Origin: Antedon mediterranea
Lineage: Eukaryota; Echinodermata; Crinoidea; Comatulida; Antedonidae
NCBI RefSeq assembly: GCF_964355755.1
Contig: NC_092680.1
Location: forward strand, 8,781,001 to 8,845,000
Direction: 5' to 3'
Length of the DNA: 64,000 nucleotides
The position numbers were made by a program, and so were the translations under genes. The notes beneath the pieces are model-generated. The model was not told where the DNA came from and made no database searches. It saw nothing but the letters and a program-made list of their open reading frames with translations. Below are positions 45,988-58,500 of this stretch, piece by piece; positions within the stretch are counted from its first letter, which is position 1, and the number at the start of each line of letters is the position of its first letter.

Positions 45988-48407
45988 TACATAAGTAAAT
46001 GAACTGATAATACCTGTATTCCATACAAATTTATTAAGTAGCGCCCTCTATTATTAATTAAAACATAATGCTGTAAAACTACATTTTTGGAAAACCTAAT
46101 TTAATATTCACTTTTTGTTTTTGGTGATATCCTTATTTTAGGAGATAGTCTAGGCATATTTAAATTTAACAGAATAACAATTACTGTATTATGCCTATAT
46201 ATTAACCAAACCAAGCAGAATACTAATATTAAACACAAATTTTCATAATTTATTTATATAATAATTTGTGTTTTTTTTTATTAACTTAATTGTACAGTAT
46301 AAATGAGTTATACTACATTTCTCATATTTTTAGATTAAATTGTACATGAAGATAGCGACCAATGTTAAGAGGAGATATACTAATCTATGCTTCTTGGTAC
46401 ATGAATACATGAATAGTAGTGCATTTTTGATAAAAAATACATGCATGCTAACATCATGTTTACTATTGTTTGGATATATATTTAGTTGTTCGTTTTACAC
46501 AAATTTGTTTAATGGATTACACCGTCTGCTACCAGACATAGTATTACCAGGTTATGGTGCCCGTAGAGAGTAGTGTCATTATAACATTGAAGTATCTATC
46601 AATAACATATGACACATATATAAATTATTTTGCAGTTAGTATAAAATGTATGATGTATTTTAAAAATAATTTAGTAATCATATTAACATTTTTACAATTA
46701 TTGAATTTACTCATATTTTTTAATTTACCTGCTGAATTTGCTTAAAAACGAACTATATTTTTATTTTGATAAATTATAATTTATAAACTATTATTTTCAT
46801 TATTTGCAATAAAAAGTAGCAAAAATCTTTGTAACTACTGTAGTAGTTTTGTATCATTTATCAGACTCGATCATTTATTATAGAGAATATTTAGCATGGC
46901 AATAAGTTCAATATATATTCTCAATGTTATTTTAAAAGAATCAAATTTAAAGCACAAATTATTGATAAATTTATCTCATGAATATGTAATGAGCTTTTAG
47001 GATATTACTATTTCCTCACCAATTATTGATTGATGGCTTGGTTATTGTGCCGTAATATCGGAAATGTCACTAATAGCGTTTCCTCAAGTTAGATGAATGC
47101 ACGATCGTCGCGTACATTAACCACATTTCTGCAGTAATTGCCCTGTTTTTTTTTCTACCGCAATCAAGCATGGTCTAGTACTAGATGTATTGCAGATGAA
47201 AGGATTGTTGTTTGTCAGAATTCATTGTTAATGAATGCGTGGGTTGTATTGATGGTATCTTTAATATTAAAATATTGGCAATATTATGATGTTTACTCTG
47301 TAAATTAACATGGGTGTTACGTGAAGCAACAGCAGCGAAATACCAGTTTATAATGCATTTCATCATTATGATACTGTATTTTAAATGTTTTGTTTCAAAT
47401 AACATCACTAAATAAAGATTCATACAACAATTGTAAGAAGACAATAGGATTGACAGATTTATTGCATTTAAATGTTATTTTGTAACAGATGTTCTCACTT
47501 ACACATTCATATTACATTGCAGTAGATTGGATAAAAAACTTAATACTAATTAAAAATAAAAATAACATGAAAAATATCAATCGTTGTATCATCATCATTT
47601 TCCTGATGATTATCTAATCATCATGATCATGATCATCATCATCATCACATTGTGTCCTCATCTTTCATTTACATGATCATCCTCACTGCAATATTATTAT
47701 TAAATATTACATTTTCATCATTATCGCTATCTTTCATTATCATTATTATCCTATTTACTGTATGTGATAATTAGTCATTGTATGATCATCATTGTCATTA
47801 TCTTATCACACTATCAATGTTGAATCATTGTGATCATTAGTCATTGTCTGATCATCATCATCATTATTATCATTATCTTATCAGACTATCAATTTTAAAT
47901 CGTGATCATTCATTGTTTGATCATCTTATCACGCTATCAATTTTGAATCATTGTGATTATTAGAAAAATTAGAAAAAAGAATTGCTGCACGTGTGTTATG
48001 ATGTTCGGCTGTTACAAGGGAGTTTCCATTCTATCTCGTTCTAAACACTTCAGGGAATTTGAAGATGCCCCAATGAATAGCGTGGGTATCAGTCCTATGG
48101 TTTAGGAGGAAATATAATGACCTTGGGAGTAGAGCTAGTATAATACAGATATTTCATTTTATCTATCACTCTTTAAACAGAGAGATTAATCCATCATGTT
48201 TTTTTGTACTGTAATCATAGAAAAATGTAAAAGAATAAATCTATCTTCTATCATTTGGAATTTTTTCATATCCGTTTTGGTTAAATTCATTATTTGTGAT
48301 ATGCTATCTAGTTATTTATAACTAAGTAAAATGTCCTTGTTATTACTGAACAACTCATTATTATTATAAGTTAATTCTGTTCGAGGATCCACTCATGTGT
48401 GACTGAT
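45988..48407. other. non-coding stretch with ATC/ATT-rich simple sequence
   Basis: AT-rich, with no supported exon on either strand. Between 47590 and 47950 the words ATCATC, TGATCAT and TTATCA recur in a loose, imperfect array (ATTGTGATCATTAGTCATTG and variants). A few long frames (46340-46573 and 46554-46745) are low-complexity. Confidence 0.5.
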
Positions 48408-48877
48408 TGTTTCTCTTGGGAGACTTGCTTCCGATTTACTAATGGATGGTCGTCCACTCTTATCGAATGCGAGTATACCGGATCTGTTTGTCTGATGATA
48501 TTGTTTGCTAGAAAATTATGTAATGTAAGACTTCCTAATTGAAGGCTGTCGTCTAGGCAACCCGATCGTTGTTATGCAATAGTATTATGGATATTTTTAA
48601 TGACATGAAGAAGACTTAAATAATTAATCTGAAAATCAGACTATTAATAATTAACACAGCTGTTTGTTTTGTATAATATGGTTTGTGTTATGTTTATACT
48701 ACAATACAGTGTCTATAATGCAGACCGGTTACAATCTTACATTTGTAACTATTACATAACTATATAATTAGTACATAAACATCTCAGCGTTGAACAACTG
48801 AAATTATGTGATTAGAAATAGGTTATTGTAACTAGAACGTAAGTTTTGAATACATTCAGTAGTGATTCAAATGTTTG

Positions 48878-49078
48878 TTACATTGCTTGGACACGCCGGC
48901 GCAAATCATGGGGTGCAGGAGAGGAGATATGTGATAGAGGCCTCGAGGGTCCACTCATAAAATGTTTATAATACAGCAACTTTGCATTGTCAGAAACCCC
49001 ATGTTTGTTCCGCATATCTGCAAAAAAGTTGCTTAGCGTCTCGTCATTCACATGAAGTTGTACAGGCAACATTTTCAT
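48878..49078 (-). CDS. small open frame inside the inverted-repeat segment, unknown
   Basis: The frame starts at an ATG and runs 66 codons to a stop. The protein (MKMLPVQLHVNDETLSNFF, later KHFMSGPSRPLSHISSPAP) has normal protein composition, and the local DNA is GC-richer than its surroundings. It could be the last exon of a captured gene, a remnant of an element-encoded protein or a short real protein. No family recognised. Confidence 0.3.
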   Translation of the reverse strand: MKMLPVQLHVNDETLSNFFADMRNKHGVSDNAKLLYYKHFMSGPSRPLSHISSPAPHDLRRRVQAM

Positions 49079-49094
49079 GACGATTTCAATTGCG

Positions 49095-49738
49095 CAACGT
49101 TAATTACGCGCGATTTTATGAATTTCATGTATTTAACATACAGTAAGTCAAAAACGAAATAAAATTTTAAATTGAAACTTAGCAAAAGTGTAATTTATAT
49201 CATGCGCTAGCTAAATGGCAAGTTCCACAGAAAGGTACGCATGCACGCGCATTTCAAAATTAGAAATGCGAAAAATAAATTTCTAATCAGTTTTCTACAC
49301 GTTTCATGTCATTTTAAGCATGTAAACATTTAGAAAAATATTTTTTTCATGTGAATTATGTTTTTCCAGCCCTTTCTAGTGACTTGGGTCACTTATTTTC
49401 ATCATTACAGTAAATTTCAATATGTTATAGCTCCTCAGAATGAAAAGTGATACCCATGATTAAAACATTTTATGGAAGCTGTACACATTTGAATTCACAT
49501 CCACATTTTGTGACTTCATATGGCCAGTTATTATTATTATAAAAGTTGTATTTTTGTCTTTTGCGTCATAGTTCATCATATATAAACAAGCGCGCATCTA
49601 TATTCTACATATCCAAATTCCCTCAATATGTTGCTGCTCAGATAATTCCCTTCCAAAATTGCTATGTGTTTAATTTTGATGACGTCATCATGTTAAAAAT
49701 TGGAATAAAGGTGGGTCCTGTTATTTTCACCTATGCTG
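49095..49738. repeat. dispersed repeat family, internally deleted copy
   Basis: It matches the repeat at 17690-18735 in order and orientation (GAAACTTAGCAAAAGTGTAA near the start, CATGTTAAAAATTGGAATAA near the end) but is about 400 bp shorter. Confidence 0.75.
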
Positions 49739-49751
49739 AACTGTACGTAGT

Positions 49752-49989
49752 ATGTATACGGTATATAGTGTATACTGTATATAGTGTATACGGTATATAG
49801 TGTATACTGTATATAGTGTATACGGTATATAGTGTATACTGTATATAGTGTATACGGTATATAGTGTATACTGTATATAGTGTATACGGTATATAGTGTA
49901 TACTGTATAGTGTATACGGTATATAGTGTATACTGTATATAGTGTATACTGTATATAGTGTATACGGTATATAGTGTATACTGTATATA
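49752..49989. repeat. satellite, 16-bp unit, about 15 copies
   Basis: GTGTATACGGTATATA alternates with GTGTATACTGTATATA, giving a 32-bp higher-order pattern over much of the array. The unit is itself nearly palindromic (GTATAC, TATATA). The Tyr/Ile/His-rich minus-strand frames are by-products. Confidence 0.95.
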
Positions 49990-50174
49990 CTTAGACACAA
50001 AATAAAAGAGCACAACTAACAACATTTAATTTTCTTCAGGGAAGTCTTACATTACATAATTTTCTAGCAAACAATATCATCAGACAAACAGATCCGGTAT
50101 ACTCGCATTCGATAAGAGTGGACGACCATCCATTAGTAAATCGGAAGCAAGTCTCCCAAGAGAAACACAATATT

Positions 50175-50497
50175 GTGAGTGAGTGAGTGGCCGAGCGGTT
50201 AAGACAGTGGAACCGTAATCACGTAGCCATAACATCGGCAGGGGTTCGAGGCTCACTCACTCCATGGTTCTGGTGGTAGAACGAGTCTTCTCGGATAAGG
50301 ACTATAAACCGTAGGTCCAGTGTACACAACTTGCTCGTGTGCACTTTAAAGAACCTAGTACATCTTTCGAGACGAGTAGGGGGTTACCCCGGTGTATTAG
50401 TACATCACAGCCACTGATCACCAACTGGGCCCTCTGGGAGATCAGTCTTTGACTGAAGAGGTCACCCAGTATAAAGATAAAACAAACAAACAAACAA
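50175..50497 (+). mobile_element. complete tRNA-derived SINE with target-site duplication
   Basis: The 8-bp direct repeat ACAATATT flanks the element (50167-50174 and 50498-50505). The head has a good A box (TGGCCGAGCGGTTAAG) and B box (GGTTCGAGGCT) and acceptor-like ends GTGAGTGAGT/ACTCACTC, most like a Leu or Ser tRNA. The body contains TAAACCGTAGGTCCAGTGTA, TTTCGAGACGAGTAGGGGG and GGCCCTCTGGGAGATCAGTC, which resemble body segments shared by SINEs of many marine animals. The tail is a (CAAA)n run. It inserted at the edge of the 50.04-50.17-kb inverted repeat. Confidence 0.88.
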
Positions 50498-50505
50498 ACA
50501 ATATT

Positions 50506-51359
50506 ATGACGTGCATGTGGCATTTGTGACGAGTTAAAATCTAGTTTTGTTTATTTTTGCTTCCTAAGTTCCCATAATTTGCTTCTTTTATTCAAAATAG
50601 AAGAATTTAAAATTTTTATTCTCAAACTTATAAAAACATTGTATTTCTATAAATTCTAATAATTTATGACACATCAACTTGACCTGCACCAAATCTAAAT
50701 GTTAGATAGTTTTCAGGTAAGAAACATCTCATTATAATACAGCACCAGTAGCTAATGGTAGTGTACTGCATAATCATACACAGCATTCTGAAACTATAGA
50801 GCGCCCTCTGATATTTCAAATAGAACTAATAGAACTAACACGTTAAGGAGAATAATCCATCCGAAATATACAAATTATAGAAGAACGCTAACAAGGAAAT
50901 TGCTTTTAAGATTTACAAGCATTCACATCAAGTGATCAGCGAATGGTCTCAATCTTGTTGAACTCGCAATATTAAGTAACTTTTAGGCTATTAATAACAT
51001 AAATGATATATGGGAAGATTTTTATTAATGTACTTTTTATGACGTTATGATCTGTGCTGTGCAAATCCATGTGATATTACTACCGCAAACAGACTAATAA
51101 ATTCATGTGTCTGTAAGTGTAATGCTAAAAAGACATGAACTTCTGAACCGTTTAGGAAAATAAATGTCGGTTTCAACTAATGTGAGTTTGGACATGGTTG
51201 TAATCTTCTGTACGTTCATAAAAGGTGAAAAAATGGAGAAATACAGAACGCTTCATATTAACACTGGCATCTGGCAACTTACAGTATAATACGGAAAATA
51301 AAATATGCTGTATTATAAAACGCCTACCCGAGTGTATCTTACTACAGTATCGTTAAGCT
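50506..51359. other. non-coding stretch, nothing recognised
   Basis: AT-rich DNA with no supported exon, RNA gene or repeat family that I can identify. Confidence 0.5.
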
Positions 51360-51540
51360 CTGTCTACACTATCAAACTTTATGTGACAACAAAATGTGAT
51401 GTGCCCAAATATGGACATGCCACTACCATATTTGGGTATATCATTACCATATTTGGGTATATCATTACCATATTTGGGTATATCATTACCATATTTGGGT
51501 ATATCATTACCATATTTGGGTATATCATTACCATTTTTGT
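51360..51540. repeat. MITE half-copy leading into a 21-bp satellite
   Basis: From 51360 the sequence follows the MITE seen at 16551 and 33130 (CTGTCTACACTATCAAACTT, then TGTGATGTGCCCA). At the place where the right half should follow, ACCATATTTGGGTATATCATT repeats about 5.3 times (51425-51540), and the inverted right end is missing. The satellite seems to have grown from the MITE's inner sequence (CCATATTTG also occurs in the 33.1-kb copy). Confidence 0.8.
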
Positions 51541-53649
51541 ATCGCATGCCGTTCAGTATTGGAAAAAGTACCTTTTAATGGTTTCTATTGCATATTGTTT
51601 ATAAAAGCAATATTTGTAATACATTTACAACAAAACAAAAGTTTATCCTTTTTAGCAATGATAGCTCCTAGATGTAAATTATGCTAGGTGGAGTTGGACG
51701 GAGACACCCATCCTCACAAAAACAATTTAATTTGTATAGTTATGTGTTTATATTTTTGCTTTGCTTTTATTATACATGAGAAGAATGAACAAATATTATT
51801 CTGCAAAAATATTATTAGATATATAATTAGAACATTTACCCTGATGATTGACAAAGCTCATATTACGTAGCATGGAACACTGTGCAAATAATGACTCGTG
51901 AACAAGTCCATGTCACTGTACGGCGCATACAGACTCAACTACTAAGGCATGAAATTGAGCCTGAAGCAAAGTATGGTATATCACTTGATATATAAAGTCA
52001 TTAAATGAAACGCTGACATTAATAATTAAAATAACATTTTTCATACAGTGGGTAGTGAAAATTGTTTAGTTCAGTCTATAGATAGTCTAAAGAAACTCAT
52101 TCTGTCAAGATATAGGAGACTGCCTTCTCTCTCACACCAAGTTCTGTGACTGAATATTTGAAATGGCACAAGTCAAATTAACACCAAAAAATAGTCAGTC
52201 TCAAACTATAACATTGGGAAAGTCTGTTACCTGTTGAATGGACCATGAAAGTCCTGCATGTCATACAGTACTATGTTACCTGTGCACATGTGCAATTGAT
52301 TAAATAAAAACTGCAACCAAATATTTTTTTAAAGGATAAAATCAGTTTTAATTTTGAGTGGAGTTATCAATATTAATTGTTAATATTAATAACAACAACA
52401 TTTAAAATTACTGAAAACTAGTAAATAATATTTTGGTAATTAATATACTGTAGAGGTTTAACAACTGGGTCAAAAGAAGTACAGAATAATAAAAAGTAAA
52501 ACGCTTTAAGAAAACATCTACAAACAAAGGATAAACCCCAGCTGCCAAAATTGGATAAATATTTTATTTCAAAAGCTTTATTACAACAGAAATAATCAAT
52601 AACAACCCTGATTAAATTAAATTGAAACTTGAACATTATTTAAGATAAATGGATTGGTAACTAAATACTACCAATATTGACAACAAATATACTGAGTATA
52701 AATAAAGATTCGATTTAAGGCAATTGTGCACATAAATGAGATGATGAATGGTAACTAAATAGCTGTAAGTTATAACAGAAAAAAAGCAAAGCTGTGTTCA
52801 TAACACTGTGTTCACACACACCATAGATAGTTATGCTTAGAACAAAGTTAAGTTCATGAATCATATCTGAACCATATTGTACATCACTAAAGAAAGGTAT
52901 ATATTCACAAGCTATATGCAGTACCTTGCCACAGTAATGATGATTTTTGCGTGTGAACGCAGAACAAGCTAAACGCAATATAACTAACTAACTAACTAAC
53001 CAATAGACCATAACTTAATTCTGATAGATAAAAGAGAAAGTAAGCAAGCTTTAGAATATACAAAGTAATTTAGTTTACTACATCATAATTCAACAAAGGC
53101 CAGTTTTCATTATCATCATCATCATCATCATCATCGTCATAGTTTGAATTTACCAATTAGAACAAAGACACAAAGACCAGGTTCTCTTGTCAACAGTCAC
53201 ATCAATTGTCTTCTCATACTTTAATTTATGACCCAAAGGAACGATATCATTCAACCAACTTTCTCAAGCTTTATTCTCTTTGTTGGTACGTCGAGTTTCT
53301 ACCAAAACTAGAATTCATTTCTTAATCGAGTCGTGTTTAAGATCAACTCCACCATTGTTCCCTCATCGTATATATTTAAATAAAATGATCGATATGAGAT
53401 TATGTATATTGAACTATTGCGCTATTGTATTATCAAAATACATTTCTGTATTTCTATTATGAACAATTATTATTAGACTATTAAATAAATATATTTGAAA
53501 ATTGTATTTTTTAATATTTTATCTTATCAAGCATAATAATTTCACTTTAGTGAATTCTGTTTTTTTAATATTTATTTTTAGAAAAGTAGTTTAATAGAAC
53601 ATAATTGATAATAAAACACAATAATAATGGTAATCTTGTATTATTAATA
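51541..53649. other. non-coding stretch with short ATC and CTAA runs
   Basis: No exon supported. Short simple repeats include (CTAA)n near 52983 and (ATC)n at about 53112-53138. The remainder is AT-rich. Confidence 0.5.
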
Positions 53650-54095
53650 TACAATTTGTAAGTTTTATTTCTTTTTATGCCAGAGGGAAAACATATAACA
53701 TTTTTTTCCAAACAAATCACATAAATTAATTTCATTATAATAAAAAAAAAATGTATTTAAATTTCAAAAAGCCTTTTCAATGCCTACTAGTACTATGTAC
53801 ATGATTTCCATAATGTAATAAAAGTACTAAATATTATTTAAAATACAATTTTAATTTTCTTTTATGCCAGGAGGGACATAACATTTTTCCATACATATTA
53901 TTATATCACATAAATTAATTTTATGATAATAAAAAAAATTAATTTAAAAAAGTCTTTTCAATGCCTACTATGTACATAATAATTTTCCATAATGTAATAA
54001 AAGTACTTAATATTATTTAAAATACAATTTTAATTTTCTTTATGCCAGGAGGGACATAAAAAATGTTACCATACATATTATTATTTATTATGCTA
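53650..54095. repeat. about 180-bp direct repeat, 2.5 copies
   Basis: TTTTATGCCAGGAGGGACAT, CACATAAATTAATTT and TTTCAATGCCTACTA recur in order at spacings near 180 bp, with indels in A/T runs. Confidence 0.75.
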
Positions 54096-54610
54096 AAAAT
54101 AAATTTAAATCCATAAATTTGAAGTGATATAAAAGTGATCTATTTAAAGCATAAAGATGAGAGTACAATTCGTTTTTGTCACATAGTTTTATATACTTCA
54201 TTCATGATTATGCACATAATTTATTTAGCAGCAACATTCACAACATTTGTAAAAAAAAATTATAGAAAATCCAATTAATTTGTTTTATTTAATTTGCATT
54301 ATATTGCTAATTGTTCACGTTTACATACAAATATAGCAACATGTTCTTGTCTAATTTCTTATTCATGTTCTTGGTTAACATAGAAAAATAATAAATATTT
54401 TAAAGACGGCTTACTTCTGCCTGGACAAGCACAATCTCCATGGAAACCATAGTATTAATGTTTTATTTTCTTGATTCAAAACTGCCGTTGGACTGCACGT
54501 TGAGTAGGCCAGATCAATGTATTAAATAGACTGCTTCAAAAGCTCATAATAAATGAGTGCGATGAATACTTTCAAAGTATACATAGAATTAAATATTAAT
54601 AAAATATGAT

Positions 54611-54806
54611 TACAAAATGTAGAGGACCATACACAACTTGCTGCTGATTTGTTGACCATTACAAAATGCAGAGGACCATACACAACTTGCTGCTGATTTG
54701 TTGACCATTACAAAATGTAGAGGACCATACACAACTTGCTGCTGATTTGTTGACCATTACAAAATGTAGAGGACCATACACAACTTGCTGCTGATTTGTT
54801 GACCAT
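54611..54806. repeat. tandem repeat, 49-bp unit, 4 copies
   Basis: The unit begins TACAAAATGTAGAGGACCAT and ends GCTGATTTGTTGACCAT. The four units are almost identical (one G/C-type change in the second). Confidence 0.95.
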
Positions 54807-54947
54807 TACATTTTGAATCGTAGGCATTTTGATGGTATGGCCTAGATGGTGTGAATTAGGTTCACATATTGCATAAGCTGGACTTGTCCGAGAAGACTTT
54901 GATCCTCTGAACCTAGGAGCGTGGCAGTCGCAAGGCAACTGTTACAG

Positions 54948-55215
54948 TTATATTTGAAATAATATTAATAAATTATGAAAATATTAATAAATTGAAAAAA
55001 AAATGTCCTATTTGAGAAATATTTAAAACACCATGGTATATTTTTTTTTAATATTAAAAAAAAACATTTTTTTTTACAATAACAGTTATATTTGAAACAA
55101 GATTAATTAATTATGAAAATATTAATAAATTTTTTTTTAAAATGTCCTATTTGAGGGATATTAAAAACACCATGGTATATTTTTTTTAAATATTAAAAAT
55201 ACCATTTTTCCATAA
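54948..55215. repeat. direct repeat, about 135-bp unit, 2 copies
   Basis: GTTATATTTGAAA, AATTATGAAAATATTAATAA, AATGTCCTATTTGAG and ACACCATGGTATATTTTTTT occur twice in the same order. Copies differ in the length of A and T runs. Confidence 0.8.
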
Positions 55216-55238
55216 AATAAACTATAATCAGTAGCTAA

Positions 55239-55465
55239 TCAAAATAAAAAACAATAGTAATAATAAAACAATACAGTACTATTTATTGAGGAGTATCTTC
55301 TGTAATTGAACTTTAGCATATGGCTCTTCCAGACAAAAAGAAACTTTTTCTTTGTCCTTTTATCGACAAAGCAACCAAACGCAGCGGTATAGTTTTCAAC
55401 ACCATTTAACAAATGATTTTTTAGAGTTCTTTGTTCTATTTCAGCTTTTAATTTGGAAGATCCAA
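55239..55465 (-). CDS. possible terminal coding exon, unknown family
   Basis: On the minus strand an acceptor (CTGTTTATAG) precedes 55465. Only one frame is open: it reads GSSKLKAEIEQRTLKNHLLN and later AAFGCFVDKRTKKKFLFVWK, ending at a stop at 55241-55239. The first two thirds look like a soluble, charged protein; the last 15 or so codons are AT-driven and may be untranslated. AATAAATAG occurs within it. No homologous family is recognised, and no partner exon was found nearby. Confidence 0.35.
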
Positions 55466-56222
55466 CTATAAACAGATAGCAAAAGAGTGAATAATTAATA
55501 CATTTTTTATAAATATTTATTTTTCATATTTGACTGCCAGTATCAATCGGATATTTATAAACAATTTTTTGTGTGTGTTTTGATGCCTTTTAATTGTAAA
55601 TCATAATCTTAATAATGTTTATATTGTGATAAGAAATATGAAATTTCACTAAATTATACTAAATTTGGTTGAACAAACAGTATTTATTTATATAATAATA
55701 AATATTTATTCAGATTAACCAATAGAGTAATAGGTACAAAAGTAACAAAATATTTTCAAAAACAGTAACACAATACAACTTTGATTCTTATTAATATTTA
55801 ATATAACTAATTCATCTTAGAAATTTTTACTATTATATTTTGTTATGATCTTTTTTAATGAATTATTGTTTTATTGATTGATTATTTTTCATAATAGCCT
55901 TTTTTTAAATAATATACATTTTAGTATAAATTTAAATTATTTATTTTGGTGGTTCATTCTTTGATAGAAAGACAAAAAAGAATTCAATTGTAGAACAATG
56001 CATTTAATTTTTGTTTCAAAAAAGGCTTTAGTGCTTTCTCTAGGAATAGTAGAAATCATTCATCATTAATCATCATTGTTAAAATTAATTAATAATAGAT
56101 TTCCAAGAAATACATCAACGTAACTATACAAATGTAATTGCAGGCCTACTAAAAATGTAAATTACATAATAGAAAAATGATATTACACAAAGGGGTTAAA
56201 CTTTGTAGCACTCTTTATGCAG

Positions 56223-56285
56223 CCTAGTTCAGTGACAATAGCCGCAGCATTGACAAGTCCAACAGCCATAGTTACATATATGATG
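56223..56285 (+). CDS. possible orphan 21-codon exon
   Basis: A 63-nt open segment lies between an acceptor (TTTATGCAG) and a strong donor (ATG|GTAAGT). It encodes PSSVTIAAALTSPTAIVTYMM, which looks like part of a membrane helix. Length is a multiple of three and phase is 0 at both ends. No neighbouring exon is recognised, so it may be an exon of a gene mostly outside the window, or chance. Confidence 0.25.
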
Positions 56286-58309
56286 GTAAGTCTTCTTGAA
56301 TAAGGACTTCAGTTCGAGTATACACTGATTGCGTATCAGTGCATCTTTCGGAGGAAATAAAATCGTTTAAGAGATGAAAGTTGTATGCAACTAGTCTACA
56401 ACGCCTTAGTGGGTAAAACACAAGACTTTATATTGAACAATAACATTTTTCTTTCTGAAAAGCACACAGATAAATTTTATATCATCATCTGTGCGGTAGG
56501 CCTATGTTGAAATATAAATGTCACTGACCTAATATATTAATATTTTGCGAAGGCCAATTGTACAATTAGCCTGGATTTAGTAAAAGTACATACATGTTAA
56601 AATACTGACAGTAAAATATGGCTATTTGTAGAAAACCATTAAAAATTACACTTGATAGAAGAGAGAGTTTTAAACAAAGGTATTAAACAATAGGATTTAA
56701 GTGTTAACAGCTGCATGGGCCTAGTCTTAAGTAAGTTTGTAAACAAAATATAATCAGCTGATGGAAAAATTGTACCAGAAATCCTCTTAGGATTAATTTT
56801 TACAAAATATATGAATATGATAATTACTGAAAAAGTTCCAATCCTATGGGTGAATTATGGTAATGATTTTATAAATGAATACAATAATTTATGTCAAGTT
56901 TTTGCAGATGTGTTTACGCTGCTACAAAATGACATAATGAAATTGTTAATTATTTTATTCACAATATACCAAATTGTGTTAAAATATTCTGCATAAATTT
57001 GGTTCTACTACTTTGCCCCTTTTATTAAAAACATTGTATTTTCCAGATACTGATGCAATAAGTATTTCAATAGCACGGTACCCTCCATGTTTTGGTGTTT
57101 AACACAATTATAGCACCCTCTATGGTTTGGCAAAACTTTTATAAAGTCTTCTGATATTTGATTTTTCCAAGTTTGGACCTCTAGTCTAAGGTGATAACAC
57201 ATAATAGGATATTAATAAAATACTAAAGTTATAGTTGACAGGTAGAATTTTTTTTTCATAAAATTCTAAGAAAAATAATATAAATAAATCCTTTAAATAG
57301 GAAAATATGGTAATATAACATGCTATTTGTAATTAAAATCAAGATGCAAGGGTACGTAGATGATAATTATTTAATAAACTTAGACTAGTACACATGTCTC
57401 AATGTCAATGACACTAAGATGTATTTAATCCAAATTTAATGAATTTGATTAACCCAATTAAACCATTTGGTTGAACTACACAAGTGTGAAAAGCCTTGAG
57501 GTGATGGGGCTTTGTAGTAAACAACTAGATCCATCTGTGGCAGTGAACCTACCAGAACCAAATTACTACTGTGTCACCCTCTATAGGTTAAAGTAGCTTA
57601 CGTTGCTCTGTGAATCACTGTATCTTGTGATTTTGTTGTTCACACAGAACCATATGGCCATAACAGAATTACTAGCCTCTTGTGATAAACAAATGTCGAC
57701 AGTAAATACTTTTAAATCATTATTAGCCTCGTTCACATGTATGACGGACAGCATAACGGAGGGGGAAAAAGTCCCTGGTTTAGCACTCTTAAGTAAGGGG
57801 GCCGCCAACATTGGGTAGCAACGCAAGGACTGTGACGTAGACGCAACGAAAGTGAGTTCATCAATGACAAGCCAATGTTTGAATAATCCATCGCTTTTGA
57901 TTGGTCAAATCCCTGTATGATTCGTTGTTGTGTTTCATCTCTAGTGGAAACCAAGCATTAAGCTCCTGAGTTTAGTCATTGAGCATTTCACGCCACTGCT
58001 GACCAATCGTAAGCGGTGAGACACTATGAGCCGATCGGGTTGTGAACAAGATTGGGGTTAGATCTTTAAGATCAATTTTACACAAACTTTGTGAAACTTT
58101 CAGTTTCAGCTTCCATATTTAAGATTTTCAATGTTTAATTATAACTGTTAAAAAATCAGCCAAAACTTATTAACTGATGGTCACATACGTGGTGTGAATT
58201 CATTCTCGATTGACACGTGCATGCAAATTATATTCCTATATTGTCTTGAAGTTTTTTGTTTTTTAATAAATAGAGAGAGGGGAAGAGAGAGAGAGAAACA
58301 CATGCACTA
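56286..58309. other. non-coding stretch, no gene recognised
   Basis: AT-rich. A GC-richer patch at 57730-57850 (GGAGGGGGAAAAAGTCCC, GGGGGCCGCCAACATTGGG) may be an old mobile element. The frames there on both strands lack support. A (GA)n run lies near 58272-58300. Confidence 0.45.
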
Positions 58310-58500
58310 ATACAGATACAGATACAGATTCATTTATTGTCCAAAATAATAATGGAAATTACAGTGCTCATAAACCTTGGCTTGCCTAAAATAAATATAA
58401 ATATAACGGGGACTATCTAACAAATGAGAAGCAAACATTATACTACCAGGGTAGCAACCCAAAAAAACCCCAAAAGATGTCAGTAGCAGTCAGAAAAACA
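58310..58500 (-). mobile_element. possible 3' end of a LINE or SINE, minus orientation
   Basis: A (TACAGA)n run at 58312-58328 borders TTCATTTATTGTCC. Read on the minus strand this is GGACAATAAATGAATCTGTATCTG, the form of many non-LTR retroelement tails ending in a short simple repeat. No reverse transcriptase frame is attached, so it is a truncated copy or a SINE. Confidence 0.4.

Larger units (their letters stand above)
48408..50166. mobile_element. 1.76-kb segment bounded by 127-bp inverted repeats
   Basis: 48408-48534 and 50040-50166 are inverted copies of each other that I read as identical over about 127 bp (ends TGTTTCTCTTGGGAGACTTG and GGAAGTCTTACATTACATAA on the inner side). The interior holds a 66-codon minus-strand frame, a deleted copy of the dispersed repeat from 17.7 kb and a 16-bp satellite. 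It may be a composite transposon or a recent inverted duplication. No clear target-site duplication was found. Confidence 0.75.

Noticed and set aside
49693-50025. Tyr/Ile/His-rich frame
   Set aside because: Translation of the 16-bp satellite.
57603-57818. Possible exon after the acceptor TTCACACAG
   Set aside because: The frame runs into a GC-rich mobile-element-like patch on both strands with no donor or family match.
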